Below are positions 34,501 to 47,033 of a DNA stretch of 64,000 bases, piece after piece. The stretch's first letter is position 1. The number at the start of each line of letters is the position of its first letter. The translations under genes were made by a program, and so were the position numbers. The DNA is taken from positions 1,488,001-1,552,000 of the forward strand of contig NC_068938.1 of the NCBI RefSeq assembly GCF_016801865.2, given 5' to 3'. The notes beneath the pieces were generated by a model, which worked only from the letters and a program-made list of their open reading frames with translations, was not told the origin of the DNA and ran no database searches. Origin of the DNA: Culex pipiens pallens. Its lineage: Eukaryota > Arthropoda > Insecta > Diptera > Culicidae.

Positions 34501-37500
34501 ATTTATTACGTCAATAGTGCTACCCCCTTTGGGATTATCATACTTTGGGAAGTACTTAAGAGGCTTTTCATTTCCATCAGTTTGGTATGCATTTTCACAC
34601 CATTTTTTCAAGGAGTTGAATAGGTCATGAATTTTACTCTTCATCTGACCACTGAACTTAAAATCTACTTTAAATTAGAAAAAAATATAATTTCCAACGC
34701 TTACTGTGATGTAAATAAGTCAAATAATCTCACTTTCTGAACTTGAAACTGCACTTATGATGATTTATCTTAAAAATTGACATTAAAAAAAAAACATTTA
34801 GCCATTAAATTCGTCCAAAGGCCATAACAAACACATGTCGCCACCTGTCGCCAGGTACATTTATTAACATGTCCAAACACAAGAGTCATTTAAACCCCCC
34901 TCCACTCAACCAGCAGTCAAAATATTGTCACCTCAGGTCACCCAAAACACAGCCTACTACCACACAACGAGTTGGCCCTTGTCCTTTCGCCTTCAAAAGA
35001 GGGCTCTCCAGAAACAACAACAATATTGTCCATCGCAGCAACCCGGCCTTCGTCGTAACCCGTCTGTCCCGGGCATTGTGTAATGTCACTTCAAGATGTC
35101 GTCACAATTTATTCCACTCTAAATCATCCCCTGCATGCCGGGGTTGGACCCGTTTCGTATCCCGAAAGAGAGCCATCCGGTATCCGGAGGATAATTTCCT
35201 TAAAAATTGAGACATTTTCCCGTGCCCGGCTTTACAGGAAAAAAAAGAAGCTAAGGCTTTTCGCTTTCATCATGTTTATTACATGTGATTTATATTCTCG
35301 GCAGCTTTGTCTTCCTTCGCCTCCTTCCTAGGATATGTAAACTTCCTGAAGGACGACCAACATCGAGTAGGGACGTTTTCTAAACTTTTCTGATGGGGGA
35401 GTGAGGTCGAATCTGTGTGTGTTTTTAAATTCCGAATCAATCACAACACAAATCAACCCTTCAGATTCGATTACTCAGGGCACACGACAAAGCGCAAACA
35501 ATGGCCAACAAAATGGGATTTGAATTCGTAAATCGTTTTTTTTTCTCTGCTCTGGTTTGGTCAGACATGATGGTGGTCGCAGTAGGCCACGCGGGGAAAG
35601 GGGGAAAACCATTTTAAAATTACGCACATTTGAAACTAGAGGGGAAGAGGTTGCGTCTTGGAAATGACAGGGTTTGATTTGGGGCAAATTAGCATAAAGA
35701 GGGATTAATTCAAGAGTAAGTTGTGATATACATTTAGATAAGATTTAAAATGGTAGAACAACAATATAAGAAGAACAAAACAGTAATGATATAAAACACA
35801 TTTTTTACACAACAACCTTTTTATTTTGTAAATAAATTTGGTAGATATCAACTTAAATAGTTAATTCAAAACCTTAACGGAATTTGATCGATCAATAAAC
35901 ACCCTCACTCAACTACCCCAACTTAATCAACCCTCAGATCATTACAAAATTCAATTTCAACTGCAACATATTCGCCAAATTCGTTCTGGTCCAGTTCCGC
36001 GTGCAACTATGTTTGTGGTCATTCAAGTCCCACGCCGCCGCCTGCTTAGGTTTTTCAAAAACGCACGTGCTTCTGGTAAGGGTCAAAACCCTTACATCTG
36101 CCCTATTCCAGCCTCAAAAGTGATCGATTTTTCCAACGAAAAATGAAACAATTGACCACAACCCCAGCACCGTTGACCAGGGGAAACATCGATTAAAGGC
36201 TTGCAGTTGTGGATGATGTTTAGTTTCGGAAATTGTGAGGGTGGACGGACCCACACGGGGTCATATCGATTCCTCACCTTCTATTATCATTTTGCAGCGC
36301 GCGTTTTTCATTATCGACGCTATTGAGTTATTGAATGGAATGGTTCAGGGGGCCTTTTGTTTCCAGCAGCAGCAGCAGCGGGTGTAATTTTATCCATTGA
36401 GCTCGTATCTTTGTATGACGACGAAAGCGAGCGAAGAGAGCGATTCAGTCGATTTTGGGCCATTGTTTGGCACTTTTGGCCAGTTATCGTACGTTTCCAT
36501 ATTGCACCCAGCAAACAGTGTGTGGGCGCAGGACAATCTCTGAAGCTGATGTGCAATAACCGAAATGAGCAGCCTCACAAAAACGACGAAAAATCTCGCT
36601 TCTAAATGTGAAAACTTTCCGATGTTGGTGAACCCGAACCCGATGACCAACCAACTCCAAACAACAGAAAGAGACACGATGCATATTAAAATGGATGTGC
36701 AGCTGTTGTTTTTCTCAATGTTCAATAAATAAATACTCACTCTTTCTGGGAGATGCTGCTGCTCCTGATGATGGTGGTGATGCTTGACCCTTGTCCACGT
36801 GCGAGAAGGAGGAAGGATACAAGTTGTGTGTGTGTGTCTCGTCTGCAAACTGCAGTCTGACACGAACCTGAGCTAGTTCTTTCTTGATACCTTTCTTTTG
36901 CTTTACTTACTAAAGAAACACGTTGAAATCGACATAAATCAGCCTAGCATACAGTTATCTTACTTTGATTCAAGAAATATCCAAATGTTTGCAATCCAAG
37001 ATGGCGTAGGTAGAATATTATTAATTAAAAAAAAAAGCTTGTGACCGATTAAAAGATGTTTGAATAATTTGTTTTGGTCAGACCTGTTACATTATTTGCC
37101 CTTCAACATAAAAAATAGGTCCCGTTTTAATTGTGTTTGTCGACTATTTCAATTATTATCACTGATATTGACCGTGATGCCAATAAAAAATCTGACACTA
37201 AATACTTTTTCATCATATTCATACTTTTTCACTATTTGTTTTTTGTGAATTTTTCTGGTGTAAATTTTTTCTGAGATCCCATTTTCTGGTGATAATTTGA
37301 TCAAATTCGTGTTCCTAAGTCAATTTCACAATAGAATCTTGCATACAAATGTTTATTTTCATCATTAGAACCTCTTGAAAAATAAAAGTAAAAAAATATG
37401 CAGCTGCTTTTTTTCTGTTGAAAAAATGTTTTGGAAACGAACCAAATTTAAAATCAATGTGATTCGAAGATTTTTTTAAACTTAATTTTTTTGAAGAGTG

Positions 37501-37880
37501 TAAATGGATAAAAATAAACATTTCCATGCATGTTTCTATTTTGAAATTGACTCAGGAAAAAAATTAAAAGGTAATTAATTAATTCATGGATTATAAAATA
37601 ATATTTTAAATATGTAAATCTCAAATGTTTTCTATACATATACAAACAGCAAAAAGATCCCTTGGAATTTTTTTTGCAGTGCTTTTTTGAGTCTAACTGT
37701 ATTTGTTTTTTTTAAATATATTTTTAATCACACGCTGACAAGATACAAGATAGGAATCGAGTCTCCTCACTCTCCCCTATTTATATATAAATTCTTTTTA
37801 AAATATATTCATCATATAAATTTTTACTATTATTTTTTTTTTAATTATTAGAATCTATACGGACCTTTGTTCTGTTCATC
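31555..37880. other. Long AT-rich non-coding stretch with GC-balanced islands
   Basis: No supported gene. ORFs near 34070-34517, 34869-35331 and 36357-36863 are short and mirrored on the other strand. Sites of the dispersed motif lie at 33853-33864 and, as the AACC variant, 35032-35043. GCCTACT occurs at 34952 and 35581 (GGTCGCAGTAGGC). A GAAT microsatellite lies near 31905-31925. If the two His-rich exons belong to one gene, this is intron. Confidence 0.4.
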
Positions 37881-37892
37881 ATTGAAGAAACT

Positions 37893-37995
37893 AGTGCGTC
37901 CATCCCGGGAATTCCCGGGACAAAAATCCCTGGGTTTTTCCAAAACCGGAAATTCCCGAATCCCGGGATTTTTTTATATTTTGTCCCAGGAATTC
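37893..37995. mobile_element. Fragment of a CCCGGGAATTCCCGGG-type repeat
   Basis: TCCCGGGAATTCCCGGGA followed by ATTCCCGAATCCCGGGAT resembles the subterminal sequence of the element at 42744-43742. No matching far end is visible, so this looks like one end of a decayed copy. Confidence 0.4.
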
Positions 37996-40446
37996 GCGAA
38001 ATTGAAAACAAATCAAATTTTGGTCTAGAAATTCAGATTTGGTTCTGAAACTATATGAACAGTTGAATACTTAGTAATCGATTTGAATTTCAAAGCATAA
38101 AAATCTGTATTCTACATATATCAGCATTAATTTCAAGAGTTTTTTTTAATAGTTCCTTTAAACATATCAAAGACAATAGTTTAAAGAACCTTTTCAAAAA
38201 AAATCTAGATTTGTCTTATTATGGAAAATTGTAAAAATTTTAGTTTACAGATCTACAAAAATGCTTTGCGCCTTAAAATATTTTCTATCAAATTTTATTT
38301 ATTAAAAAAAAGACGTAGAATTATATTCACGTGTATTTAAGAATTAAAACTTGGGAAAATTATTTTATTTAACAAAATAATTTAATTTTTCATCAAAAAC
38401 CGGCATCTGAAGCGACAGAATCTAAAACGACAGAAAGACTGGAGCGCCCTAGAAGAAACGCCTATAATCATTTTTTGTCCAAATCGAGATTTTTAGTCCG
38501 GGTGGTATAGAATGTTCCAATGCATCATCTAATACTGGAATTCCACTAATTGTTGTTTTAAATTGTTTCTAAAACTAAAAATGGTATGCTTTATTGTTGC
38601 CATGCTACTTGAAAGCCATTTTTTTAAATTACTGTAAAAAATATTTAGAACAGAAAACAAACGGACAAACATAGAAAGCGTTAGAAAAAAAAGCTTTTAG
38701 GTCAAAGAATATGCATTAGACTATCTGAAAAAAGAACACAAGGAAAATATATTTCCAGAGTTTTCAAATGGTCCTTCTATAAACATGTGAAAAACAATAG
38801 CTTATAGGACCTTTTAAACAAAACTCTTGATTTAAAAAAAAGTGAGGTTAGGAGTTTCATTGATAAAACTGAAAATAAAAATGTTGCGCTTTAGAGCTAA
38901 AAAAGTGAATTTTATAAACAATAACAGTTTCAAATTAGGGCACATTGATCAAGTTTAAATGTGATTCGATTATGATACCAATTTTATGAGTCAAGAAGAT
39001 TAATTTCATCGAGGTGGATATCATTTTTTTACTAAGCATCTCCCTGAACAAGAACAACAAGCGACACACATATAAAATTCACACTTACTGTGAAGTGGTG
39101 ACTCCAACATAATGGATCGCGCTCGCGTAACGAAACGCCACAAGAAAAGAGAGAGCTAGCTAGAAGCTACTCCTTAAGAAGTGAGGATGACCCTATTGTT
39201 CCTGGCTGCTGCTGGTGATGATTGTCGTCCTTTTTTTTATTTTGCTAGATCACAGCCCGAAGAGACAAGGACTCATCCGCTAGCTCGGTTGACAAAGAAG
39301 AAACTGGTCTCGGTGATCATATTCATGGCTCTTTTAGGATTTTGCTTAAAATATTGCTCCATTGTGCTCCGGGAGCGCTACTTCTAGAGCAGATCTGGGT
39401 TCATCTGGGTGGGGTAAGCGGTCAATTGTTGGTCTAAACTTATCTTTTAAATTTGATATTTTGCTTTGATCTAATACTAAAAATGGAGCAAATAGAAGTT
39501 CAAAACCTGTCCAACAATTGCCACCCTACCCTAACCTATCATAGAAACGGGACGCAATATGGAAACAGCGTAAAAGCAAGAAAAATCGATATAATTTATC
39601 ACCTCCTTGGAACGTGCCCGGTGCCATAGCAAAATGCGTTTGATTAAAGGACGACACACACTCATTCGCCTTGAGAATATAAAAGGACATGAAATTTTCG
39701 AGGAATTACCAACACCTCGAGAGGAGGTCCCGGACAAGATCTTTGTGTGGCACGAGCTAAAGCAGCACGTGGACATCTGTTGGGATGACACCCAATGTCT
39801 CTTGAGAGTGGTTCACCAGTTGGTGTCTTCATTAGGGCTATTTAGTTTGAAAGATTATTTGGCGGGATAGTTTGAAGAAGAAGTTGAATTGCTTTTGTAA
39901 TAAAAGCTAGTTTCGAAATAACTCAAAAATTTACATGAAAATCCAAGTAACCTTGTTGTACAGCAAAGCCTACTTTGATCCAACTCCACAACAATGTTCA
40001 ATCCTGAATATCAAACAAATCTTCTTGTTTTATCAAAAAACTCACAAAATCCCATAAATCAACATCCGCAGCCATAATCAAAACTGTCAGTGTTGCCAGC
40101 GAGCCTAGACCTTTCAGCAATGCCCCGATTGCAATCAGAGTCTTGTTTACTTTACGTGCAGCCTGCCAGACTGCTGGCAAAAAAACGACAGAAAGACCAC
40201 CATAAATCGCTAAACATTCGCAACGTCGTCGTCGTTAGCCAACAAGGGGGAGGAATTAATTAAATTTCTTCTGCATGTGCGCCATCATCATCATCTCGTT
40301 GTTCTTCTTGCCGAGTGTGTCCTTCCCCTCGCTGTCGTAATTGGCTTTGCATACAATTATTGGTGGGCCCACAGTTGGATAGTGTCTTTTAATTCCCCTC
40401 TCGGCGAAAACGGTGCGAAAATTTGGATTTTTTTGAAGAAATTTCA
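37996..40446. other. AT-rich stretch, one short ORF, no supported gene
   Basis: Mostly very AT-rich to 39000, GC-balanced after. It contains the small ORF listed separately at 39634-39870 and the motif site 39968-39979 (GCCTACTTTGAT). Nothing else is recognised. Confidence 0.35.
39634..39870 (+). CDS. Possible small ORF or gene remnant, unrecognised
   Basis: The first ATG in the open frame is at 39634 and the stop ends at 39870, giving 78 codons. The frame is open from at least 39607. The sequence (RLIKGRHTLIRLENIKG..., ...IFVWHELKQHVDICWD...) has balanced, non-repetitive composition that looks more protein-like than its neighbours. I know no family with it and see no splice signals. It could be a remnant of a transposon gene, a short peptide gene, or chance. 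Confidence 0.22.
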   Translation: MRLIKGRHTLIRLENIKGHEIFEELPTPREEVPDKIFVWHELKQHVDICWDDTQCLLRVVHQLVSSLGLFSLKDYLAG

Positions 40447-40728
40447 TTGACTTTGACTTGACTTTGACTTGACTTTGACTTGACTTTGACTTGACTTTGA
40501 CTTGACTTTGACTTGACTTTGACTTGACTTTGACTTGACTTTGACTTGACTTTGACTTGACTTTGACTTGACTTTGACTTGACTTTGACTTGACTTTGAC
40601 TTGACTTTGACTTGACTTTGACTTGACTTTGACTTGACTTTGACTTGACTTTGACTTGACTTTGACTTGACTTTGACTTGACTTTGACTTGACTTTGACT
40701 TGACTTTGACTTGACTTTGACTTGACTT
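40447..40728. repeat. 11-bp minisatellite (TTGACTTTGAC), about 25.6 copies
   Basis: A near perfect tandem array of an 11-mer over 282 bp. It decays at its right edge into TTGACTTATTTTTACT. The complement reads GTCAAAGTCAA. It encodes nothing sensible. The homogeneity suggests recent expansion. Confidence 0.97.
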
Positions 40729-42065
40729 ATTTTTACTCTACTTTTGCTCGACTAGCGACTCCTAAGCAAGGCCTACTACGTATTCATTGCATAGCATAGC
40801 ATAGCATGGAGACAAGAATTTAAATTGAAAATCAAAGCCTACTTTTCCACAAAAAATCTTATATTTCCGCAACGTTTCCAGAACCGCTTCGCTTTGCTTT
40901 CGCCTCTGGGGCAAAGATGAGCTAAATTACCAGTTCCTTCCCGGGCAAAGGAATAATTTTATCGTCACAGTCGTCCTTCGTAATTCTGCGTCTTATTTTC
41001 CGCGCCAGATGACGATCGATGGCCCAAGCTTCCATTAATGCCCGTAAGTAGCGCCTGGCGCTCGGATTAGAATAATTATAATCGAAGAAATTGCCCCGGG
41101 GCTGTCTGTGTTCCGTTCCGAGCTCGGTTGTCATTTTCTCAGAAGCATCGATTAGCATATCCGACCAACCAAGCAAGATGTCGACATTCGGACCGGAATG
41201 GAGCAGCAGAGCAAAAAACAACGAGGACACGTTTCCTCCACAAAACCACAGGGATTAACGTGTGATTATATATTATTTATATGCAAAATCGATACGTTCC
41301 CGCCATAAAGCATACACTTAATGTGGCCATCAATTAATTTTAATGATATTCTTTGGACCATTCTGCTCCGAACCTTTTCGTTCCATCTCCTTGGTCCTTT
41401 TCCGCACAGCTCACGTGGTCCAGGGATGTGAATTCAATATACCTTCTCTCGCGCACCCCCGAAAATGTAAATATTGCAAACAAAATTGGTTTCGGATGCT
41501 TGCATACCTTCGGGGGCAGCGACCAGCCCTTGCTCTCACCCAACTTTTATTTTCAATTTCCGCCGACCTCCAGCGAACGAGGTTAGGATCTAATAAATAT
41601 TCGACCCCGATCGAAGCAGTCCGCACCGGACTCTTATCGCAGCAAGCCAGGATGAAAGGCAATGTCCGGTTTTATTTAACTTTTTTTCGCCAACATAAAA
41701 GGAAAAACGAAAGTGTTTGCTCTCGCTGAAAGGCCTAGAAATAAAGTTGTTTTCAAATTGGGTCCTAAAATGAAGCTTAGATTGCTGATATTATTGTTTA
41801 CAGCGATAAAGCTTACTTTTCTGAGTACAATGACCCTTTGTACGACCACAAAGAGTTGAAAATGGATTTTTAAATCAATTTTGAAAAATTAACCGCGCGG
41901 TCCTTCTTGACAGAAAAGCTCCTACTTGACAGCTCGTTCCAAGGGGACCATAGTAGATCCATCGAAAAAATGTTGTCTTGTCAAAAAAAAATTTGCGTTA
42001 AAATGAAAAAAAGTGATTAGAAATGGTTTTTAATCGTGTTTTTTACCGTTGTACATAAAAATTGA
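40729..42065. other. Unique region next to the minisatellite
   Basis: Has a (CATAG)n stretch at about 40790-40806 and GCCTACT at 40771 and 40837. A minus-strand open frame (41230-40922) begins without an ATG and reads as mixed protein-like sequence; it may be a conserved non-coding block. Motif site at 41636-41647 (ATCGCAGCAAGC). No confident gene. Confidence 0.35.
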
Positions 42066-42073
42066 CATAGGGC

Positions 42074-44638
42074 CAGAGCCGTACCTAGGGTCCACGGCGC
42101 CCTTGGCGAAGCATCAATTTGGCGCCCCTCCAAATTTTTCATCATTTTGATATGTTTACTTAAATTTTCAGCGATTACTTCAAAGAGTTTTAATAATATA
42201 ATGGTAATTGATTGAATAAATATAACAGCTAAAAAATCCAACCACAATTTAATTCTTTGAAGAATACTCAAATTAATGTTTTATTATTTTTAAACCATTT
42301 CAATCGATTTATATCTTTCCAATACAGATAGGTTGTAACGAAAAGGTGCTTTAGGATTAATGTTGACTGAAAATAGCAGGGTGTTGTTTTATCGTTTTAA
42401 ACACGTCGTAGCTTAAATTTCTTTGTATCAGCCTTTTCCTGCATTCCTGAATATATAGTTTAACTGATTAGAAAATGGACTCCTTTTCAAACTTGTTTTT
42501 GGATGGATTCCTTTTGAAACTATTTTTTTTTTTTTTCAATTTATTTTTGAAAACAATATTTCTCTTCTCTGTGACTGTGTTTTTTGATTGATATAAAATT
42601 CCTAAAATTTGTTTTGTTTGAAAATTCATAGCTTCAAACAAAGGCAATTAGTTTTTACCTTTTTAATACATTGAAATTTTTTGTGTTTATTTTTCGACAT
42701 CTAAAGTTTCTTAAAATTTTGTATAAAAACCATTACACTCAAATAGAGGGTGACGAGCGGGAATTCCCGGGAAATCGACCATTTTTGGACCTCTCGATTC
42801 CCGGGAAATTTTGTCGAAGCAAAATTATATAAACAAATAAAAAAAAATTTGAAAATTCGAAATTGTTCAGAACATTGGGTGTTCAATGTAAGATGTTCAA
42901 GTTCGAATGAACCAATGCTTCTCTTATCTTCTAATTCAGAAAGTGTAAATTTTAACTTATTAAAAATTCCAATAACTATAATTGGGAAAACTTAAAATAA
43001 TGTGGACCCCAAAATTAACCTTAAAGCATACTTAGCAGTTAGCCACAAGAAGAAAGTCTAATTTGTTTATATTTTTGTTTATTATTTCTAAGAGTATAAT
43101 TTTCATATCCTCTTTCAATCATAGCAATTCTTATAATCCATTTTTTTTTATTCTTATTATTTTAATTTCGCTGTATCAAGGTAATTTCCTTTTTTGATGT
43201 CATGGAGTAATTTTGTGTTTCGCTTAAACCTCAATATTAAATTATATCTTAGAAAAAAACTCTGGAAATCTTTGTAAAGTCCGCCAAATGTGAACATTCG
43301 GGTTTTCCGGATCACTATTTCTTCAATGCATTTTTACAGTTTTAAAAAAGAAAAAAATATTAAAATTGTTGTTTTGAGTCGCTATTTATTATATTGTACA
43401 AATCCCGATACTGGGAAATTATATATTAGCTATTTTGTTATTTCAAAAAAATCTAATAACAAGTTCATACAACAAGTTGTATTGCAGATTCAGAAAAAAA
43501 TCAAGAAGTAGATCATAGTTCCCAAAAATAATGAGGCTACTAATTAACGTTTCATTAAATAAGCATGAATAAATCGTAACTGAATTCATTGAAAAGAAAC
43601 ACATTTATAACTTTTCTTTATACATTACTGGCACTATTGGCATAGTTATTAACACTACCAGGTCCCGGGAATTCTCGGGAAATTTCCAAATTCAACTCTC
43701 GATTCCCGGGAAATTGAAAATATCGAGAATAGTCACCCTCTACACACAAAGCTTTTAGAACCGTTTGTGTAAATGTGAAAATTTAGGCGAAATTACGCTG
43801 GATAGCCCAACACATGGAATCCATGAAATAAAAAAAATGTATGTGAAAGATAAGCAACTTTATCCATTCCATTAAAACATAACAAAACAAAAATTTTCAA
43901 GGAAAATGTTACTAACATTCTTCAAATTATTGACCCTAGAAGCAAAATTAAGTGGAATTTTGTGTTTTCCCCAAAAATTTTGCTGTTTTTGGAGTTGGAA
44001 TTTTGCTTTGGTTTAAAATCTAATGGGTCCGCGATAATGGTGTTTCTGCAAATCAAAATTATACAAGAAATTGTATATTTTACTTTTACGACTAAAAAGT
44101 TGGTGGGCATGCCAATCTATGCAACTTTGTCGAAGACACCCAAATTTTACTTTTTCACTCTTGCTACAAGCATTTGAATACAAGCAGCAGAATATAATAT
44201 ATTTAGAGCAATTTATGTGCTCTTAAAAAACCAACATTTTTATGTTGAAAATAAAAAATATTTTGCTAGAAATTTAACAAAAGTCAAAGCATTTTTTGTG
44301 TTAGAAATATTCAATTTAAACACTTCAGTATTTCGAAAACGTAGCCCCCTTTGATAAATGAATTGAGAGAATTTAATTTTAAATTTAATTCTGGTACAAT
44401 TATTGAAATAGTTGATTTTGGCGTCCCAAGTGTTATAAGTAATATTTGTAATATTCCGACCAAGATTATCGAGTTATTTTGTAGTCCTACTTTAAAATTT
44501 GGCTCCCCTTTTGTTCTGAATACCTTTCTAGGATTTTATAATAACATGACAAATTTGTACAATCATCGTTTTTGGCGCCCCCCAAGGGCTGGCGCCCTTG
44601 GCGGTCGCCAACTGCGCCAACCCCTAGGTACGGCGCTG
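42074..44638. mobile_element. hAT-type non-autonomous element with perfect 8-bp TSD
   Basis: The left tip CAGAGCCGTACCTAGGG and right tip CCCCTAGGTACGGCGCTG are inverse, with one mismatch in the first 16 bases. The exact 8-bp repeat CATAGGGC lies at 42066-42073 and 44639-44646. Subterminal GGCGCCCTTGGCG-type words occur at both ends. The AT-rich interior encodes no transposase. A second element (42744-43742) sits inside, so the original was about 1.6 kb. Confidence 0.9.
42744..43742. mobile_element. Nested hAT-type MITE, TAGAGGGTGAC ends
   Basis: TAGAGGGTGAC at the left is inverted as GTCACCCTCTA at the right. The flanks CACTCAAA and CACACAAA match at 7 of 8 bases, fitting an aged 8-bp duplication. 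Subterminal ATTCCCGGGAA words occur at both ends (42760-42805, 43670-43715). No ORF of note. It inserted into the element at 42074-44638. Confidence 0.8.
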
Positions 44639-44646
44639 CATAGGGC

Positions 44647-45322
44647 TTTAGTACCCAATTGATTCAAATTCAGATTCAAATTCATTTTTCAACAAAAGAA
44701 TCGTTTTGCTGACCGGACGAAAAAAAGGGGGAAAACCGCACACGCACTAGTTGGGAAAAAGGGGGAACGACGGGAAAAAGAGCAATCACTTGAGGAAACG
44801 CGCGCATTTTTGGAAGGAGTTTAAGGGCGTGAAAACGGAGGGAAATGTGTGGGCACTTGAGCGCAGTTGGATGACTGTCGACTTTTCCCTCGAATCTTGA
44901 ATTGAGTACTTCTGGGTGCTCCTTAACAAGACTCAACAGTTTGCCACGACTATTACAATGCAAATTGGTTCTTTGTGGGACGGCTTCCGTCAGTCAGCAG
45001 TGGTTTGAATGATTTTGAATGAGTATGGCAGATTTGATCGCAGCATGTCATGAGGTGACGAGTATGCACTAAACCTTTGGCCGAAGTGGTTATTCGACAT
45101 ATATTTCGCGTTTTATAGTTTCTATCCAAATTGTTTTCTTTTTTCAAATTTTAAATTTTTCAGTTTTTGAATTTGTTTTTTTTTTGTCTCCTAATGTCAA
45201 TAATTTTATAAGCTGGATTAGCCATTCTCTGAAAACAACAAAATCATGATTCATGAGTCCATTTTTAAAAAGCTTTGTCCTGAAATTTAGGGTTGGTTGT
45301 TACTGTAACTTAATGACAATTG
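44647..45322. other. Unique spacer between two hAT elements
   Basis: No gene is seen. One ATCGCAGCA word lies at 45037-45045. Confidence 0.3.
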
Positions 45323-45330
45323 GTCTAGCC

Positions 45331-47025
45331 CAGTGTTTCTCAACCGGTGAGGATAGCCCTCCTAGGAAGAAATTCGTCTATTCTTGGGGAAGGATGAGAA
45401 GTGTATAGAAATTCAATATTTTTAAACGTTTTTGCAAAAACTTAAATGCTTGAATGCTCACAATATTGTTTGAACTTTTTGTGAAACAAGTGGATGTGAA
45501 TTTATTTGATAAGCAACAACAGTATATATTTAAAATAAATTTAGCAGATTGAATTTTAAGGATAATATTTTTTTTGTTAATTTTGGAAAGTTTTTTTTTT
45601 TTGCTCTAATAAGAACAGTTTTTTAGAAAACCAGGATCTTGAATTAATTTATGTAATTTTCACATTGTTTGTAACATGAGAAGTTCTTAAATATTTGTGT
45701 TTTTGTTTTCTTATTTTTATGAAGAGAATTTATGTGAGTTTCTACATTCTTTCAAACATGAGTAATTTTTGAAAATATTATAATGATTTTTTAAAGAATT
45801 TTTCCGAGCTTTGAGATTGTTTCGAGGCGTTCTCAATTTTGTGTAAGACATTTTTTCGATTTTTGTTGGTTCTTATTTTTTTGTCAAGATGAACAGCTCT
45901 TTGGAACTTAAATTAAATTTTAATTCTTTTAAACCCGACCCAAAAAAAATTCAAAAATATAAAAAAAACAAGTAATGTAAAATTGCTCAAAGTATAACAG
46001 CTATTTTATAATTAAGTGGGATCTGAAACATTGCACAGAATTGATGTAAATAAAAATATTTGGGGGGTTTTGCATCCTTCAATTTTTTGTGATCATTATA
46101 ACAATACTTTTGAAAGTTTTTGCATCTAATGAAGCATGAATAGAACCATGAAAAATAATTGAGCTTAAACACACATTGCTTTCTTTCAAATAAAGAAAAG
46201 TTGTTTGGGGACCATCCATAAACCACGTGGACACTTTTTTTGGGAATCTGTTACCCCCCCCCCCCCCCCACTTCGTGGACAATTGTCCATACAAAAAAAA
46301 CTTTTTTGTATGGATCGTGGACAATCGCCATACACCCCCCCCCCCCCCCTAAAGTGTCCACGTGGTTTATGGATGGTCCCTTCAGACTTTATATAATTTT
46401 GCTTTCTTTGGAAACTGGACTGAAAGCATTTCCCAGTTACCGAATGCTGCTCGCTAATTGGGCTGATTAATGATGAGGGAATCATCAATGCAATAAATTT
46501 TTAAATCATTTTAGAAAATTATAGTAATTCCTAATAATTTCTAGAACAAATCTTTCAAACTCACTTTGAGATTTCATAAATCCTCGAAAAGAAATGAATT
46601 TATTTCCTGAAAATTGATTTTTACATTCGCTCGATCATTTCCCATTGTTATTGTTTTTTGACGTTTGACTGCTTATTATATTGACTTCAGCCCAGTTATC
46701 AAAAGCCAGTTAAAATGCAGCCCAGTTAAGTACTGAACAAGTACTGTGAAAAAACTCTGAGTTTTATTTTATTTAAATAACAAATATTTTTCATTCCATA
46801 AACATGAGCAAATAATGATAAACAAGTGAATAGAAAAAATCTTGAAGCATTTGTTTTTTTTGCGAGTTTGAAAAAATAATATGATGTGAAAAATGTAATC
46901 TTTCTACAAAACTTTAAAGCCAAATTTATGATATTTGTGCATTGATACCAATTAGTTAAAAAATAGACTTGGGGGTAAGGTGTTTTTGAAAATTATTCGA
47001 GGACCGAAAAGATTGAGAACCACTG
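45331..47025. mobile_element. Old hAT-type element, CAGTGNTTCTCAA ends
   Basis: CAGTGTTTCTCAACC at the left pairs with GATTGAGAACCACTG at the right, the common CAGTGGTTCTCAA hAT end. The flanks GTCTAGCC (45323-45330) and GTCTTGGC (47026-47033) agree at 6 of 8. The interior is AT-rich and decayed, without transposase. It contains a younger MITE at 46208-46380. Confidence 0.78.
46208..46380. mobile_element. 173-bp MITE with 30-bp perfect ends and two poly(C) tracts
   Basis: The ends are perfect inverse copies over about 30 bp (starting GGGACCATCCATAAACCACG). Inside each end lies a C run on the same strand (16 C at 46254-46269; 15 C at 46335-46349). The centre is a further inverted repeat around ATACAAAAAAAAC. 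Fragments of the family are seen at 19436 and 27816. It is nested in the hAT element 45331-47025. Confidence 0.88.
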
Positions 47026-47033
47026 GTCTTGGC

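Noticed and set aside
40447..40728. CRISPR-like array
   Set aside because: Units are 11 bp with no spacers, a plain minisatellite in eukaryotic DNA.
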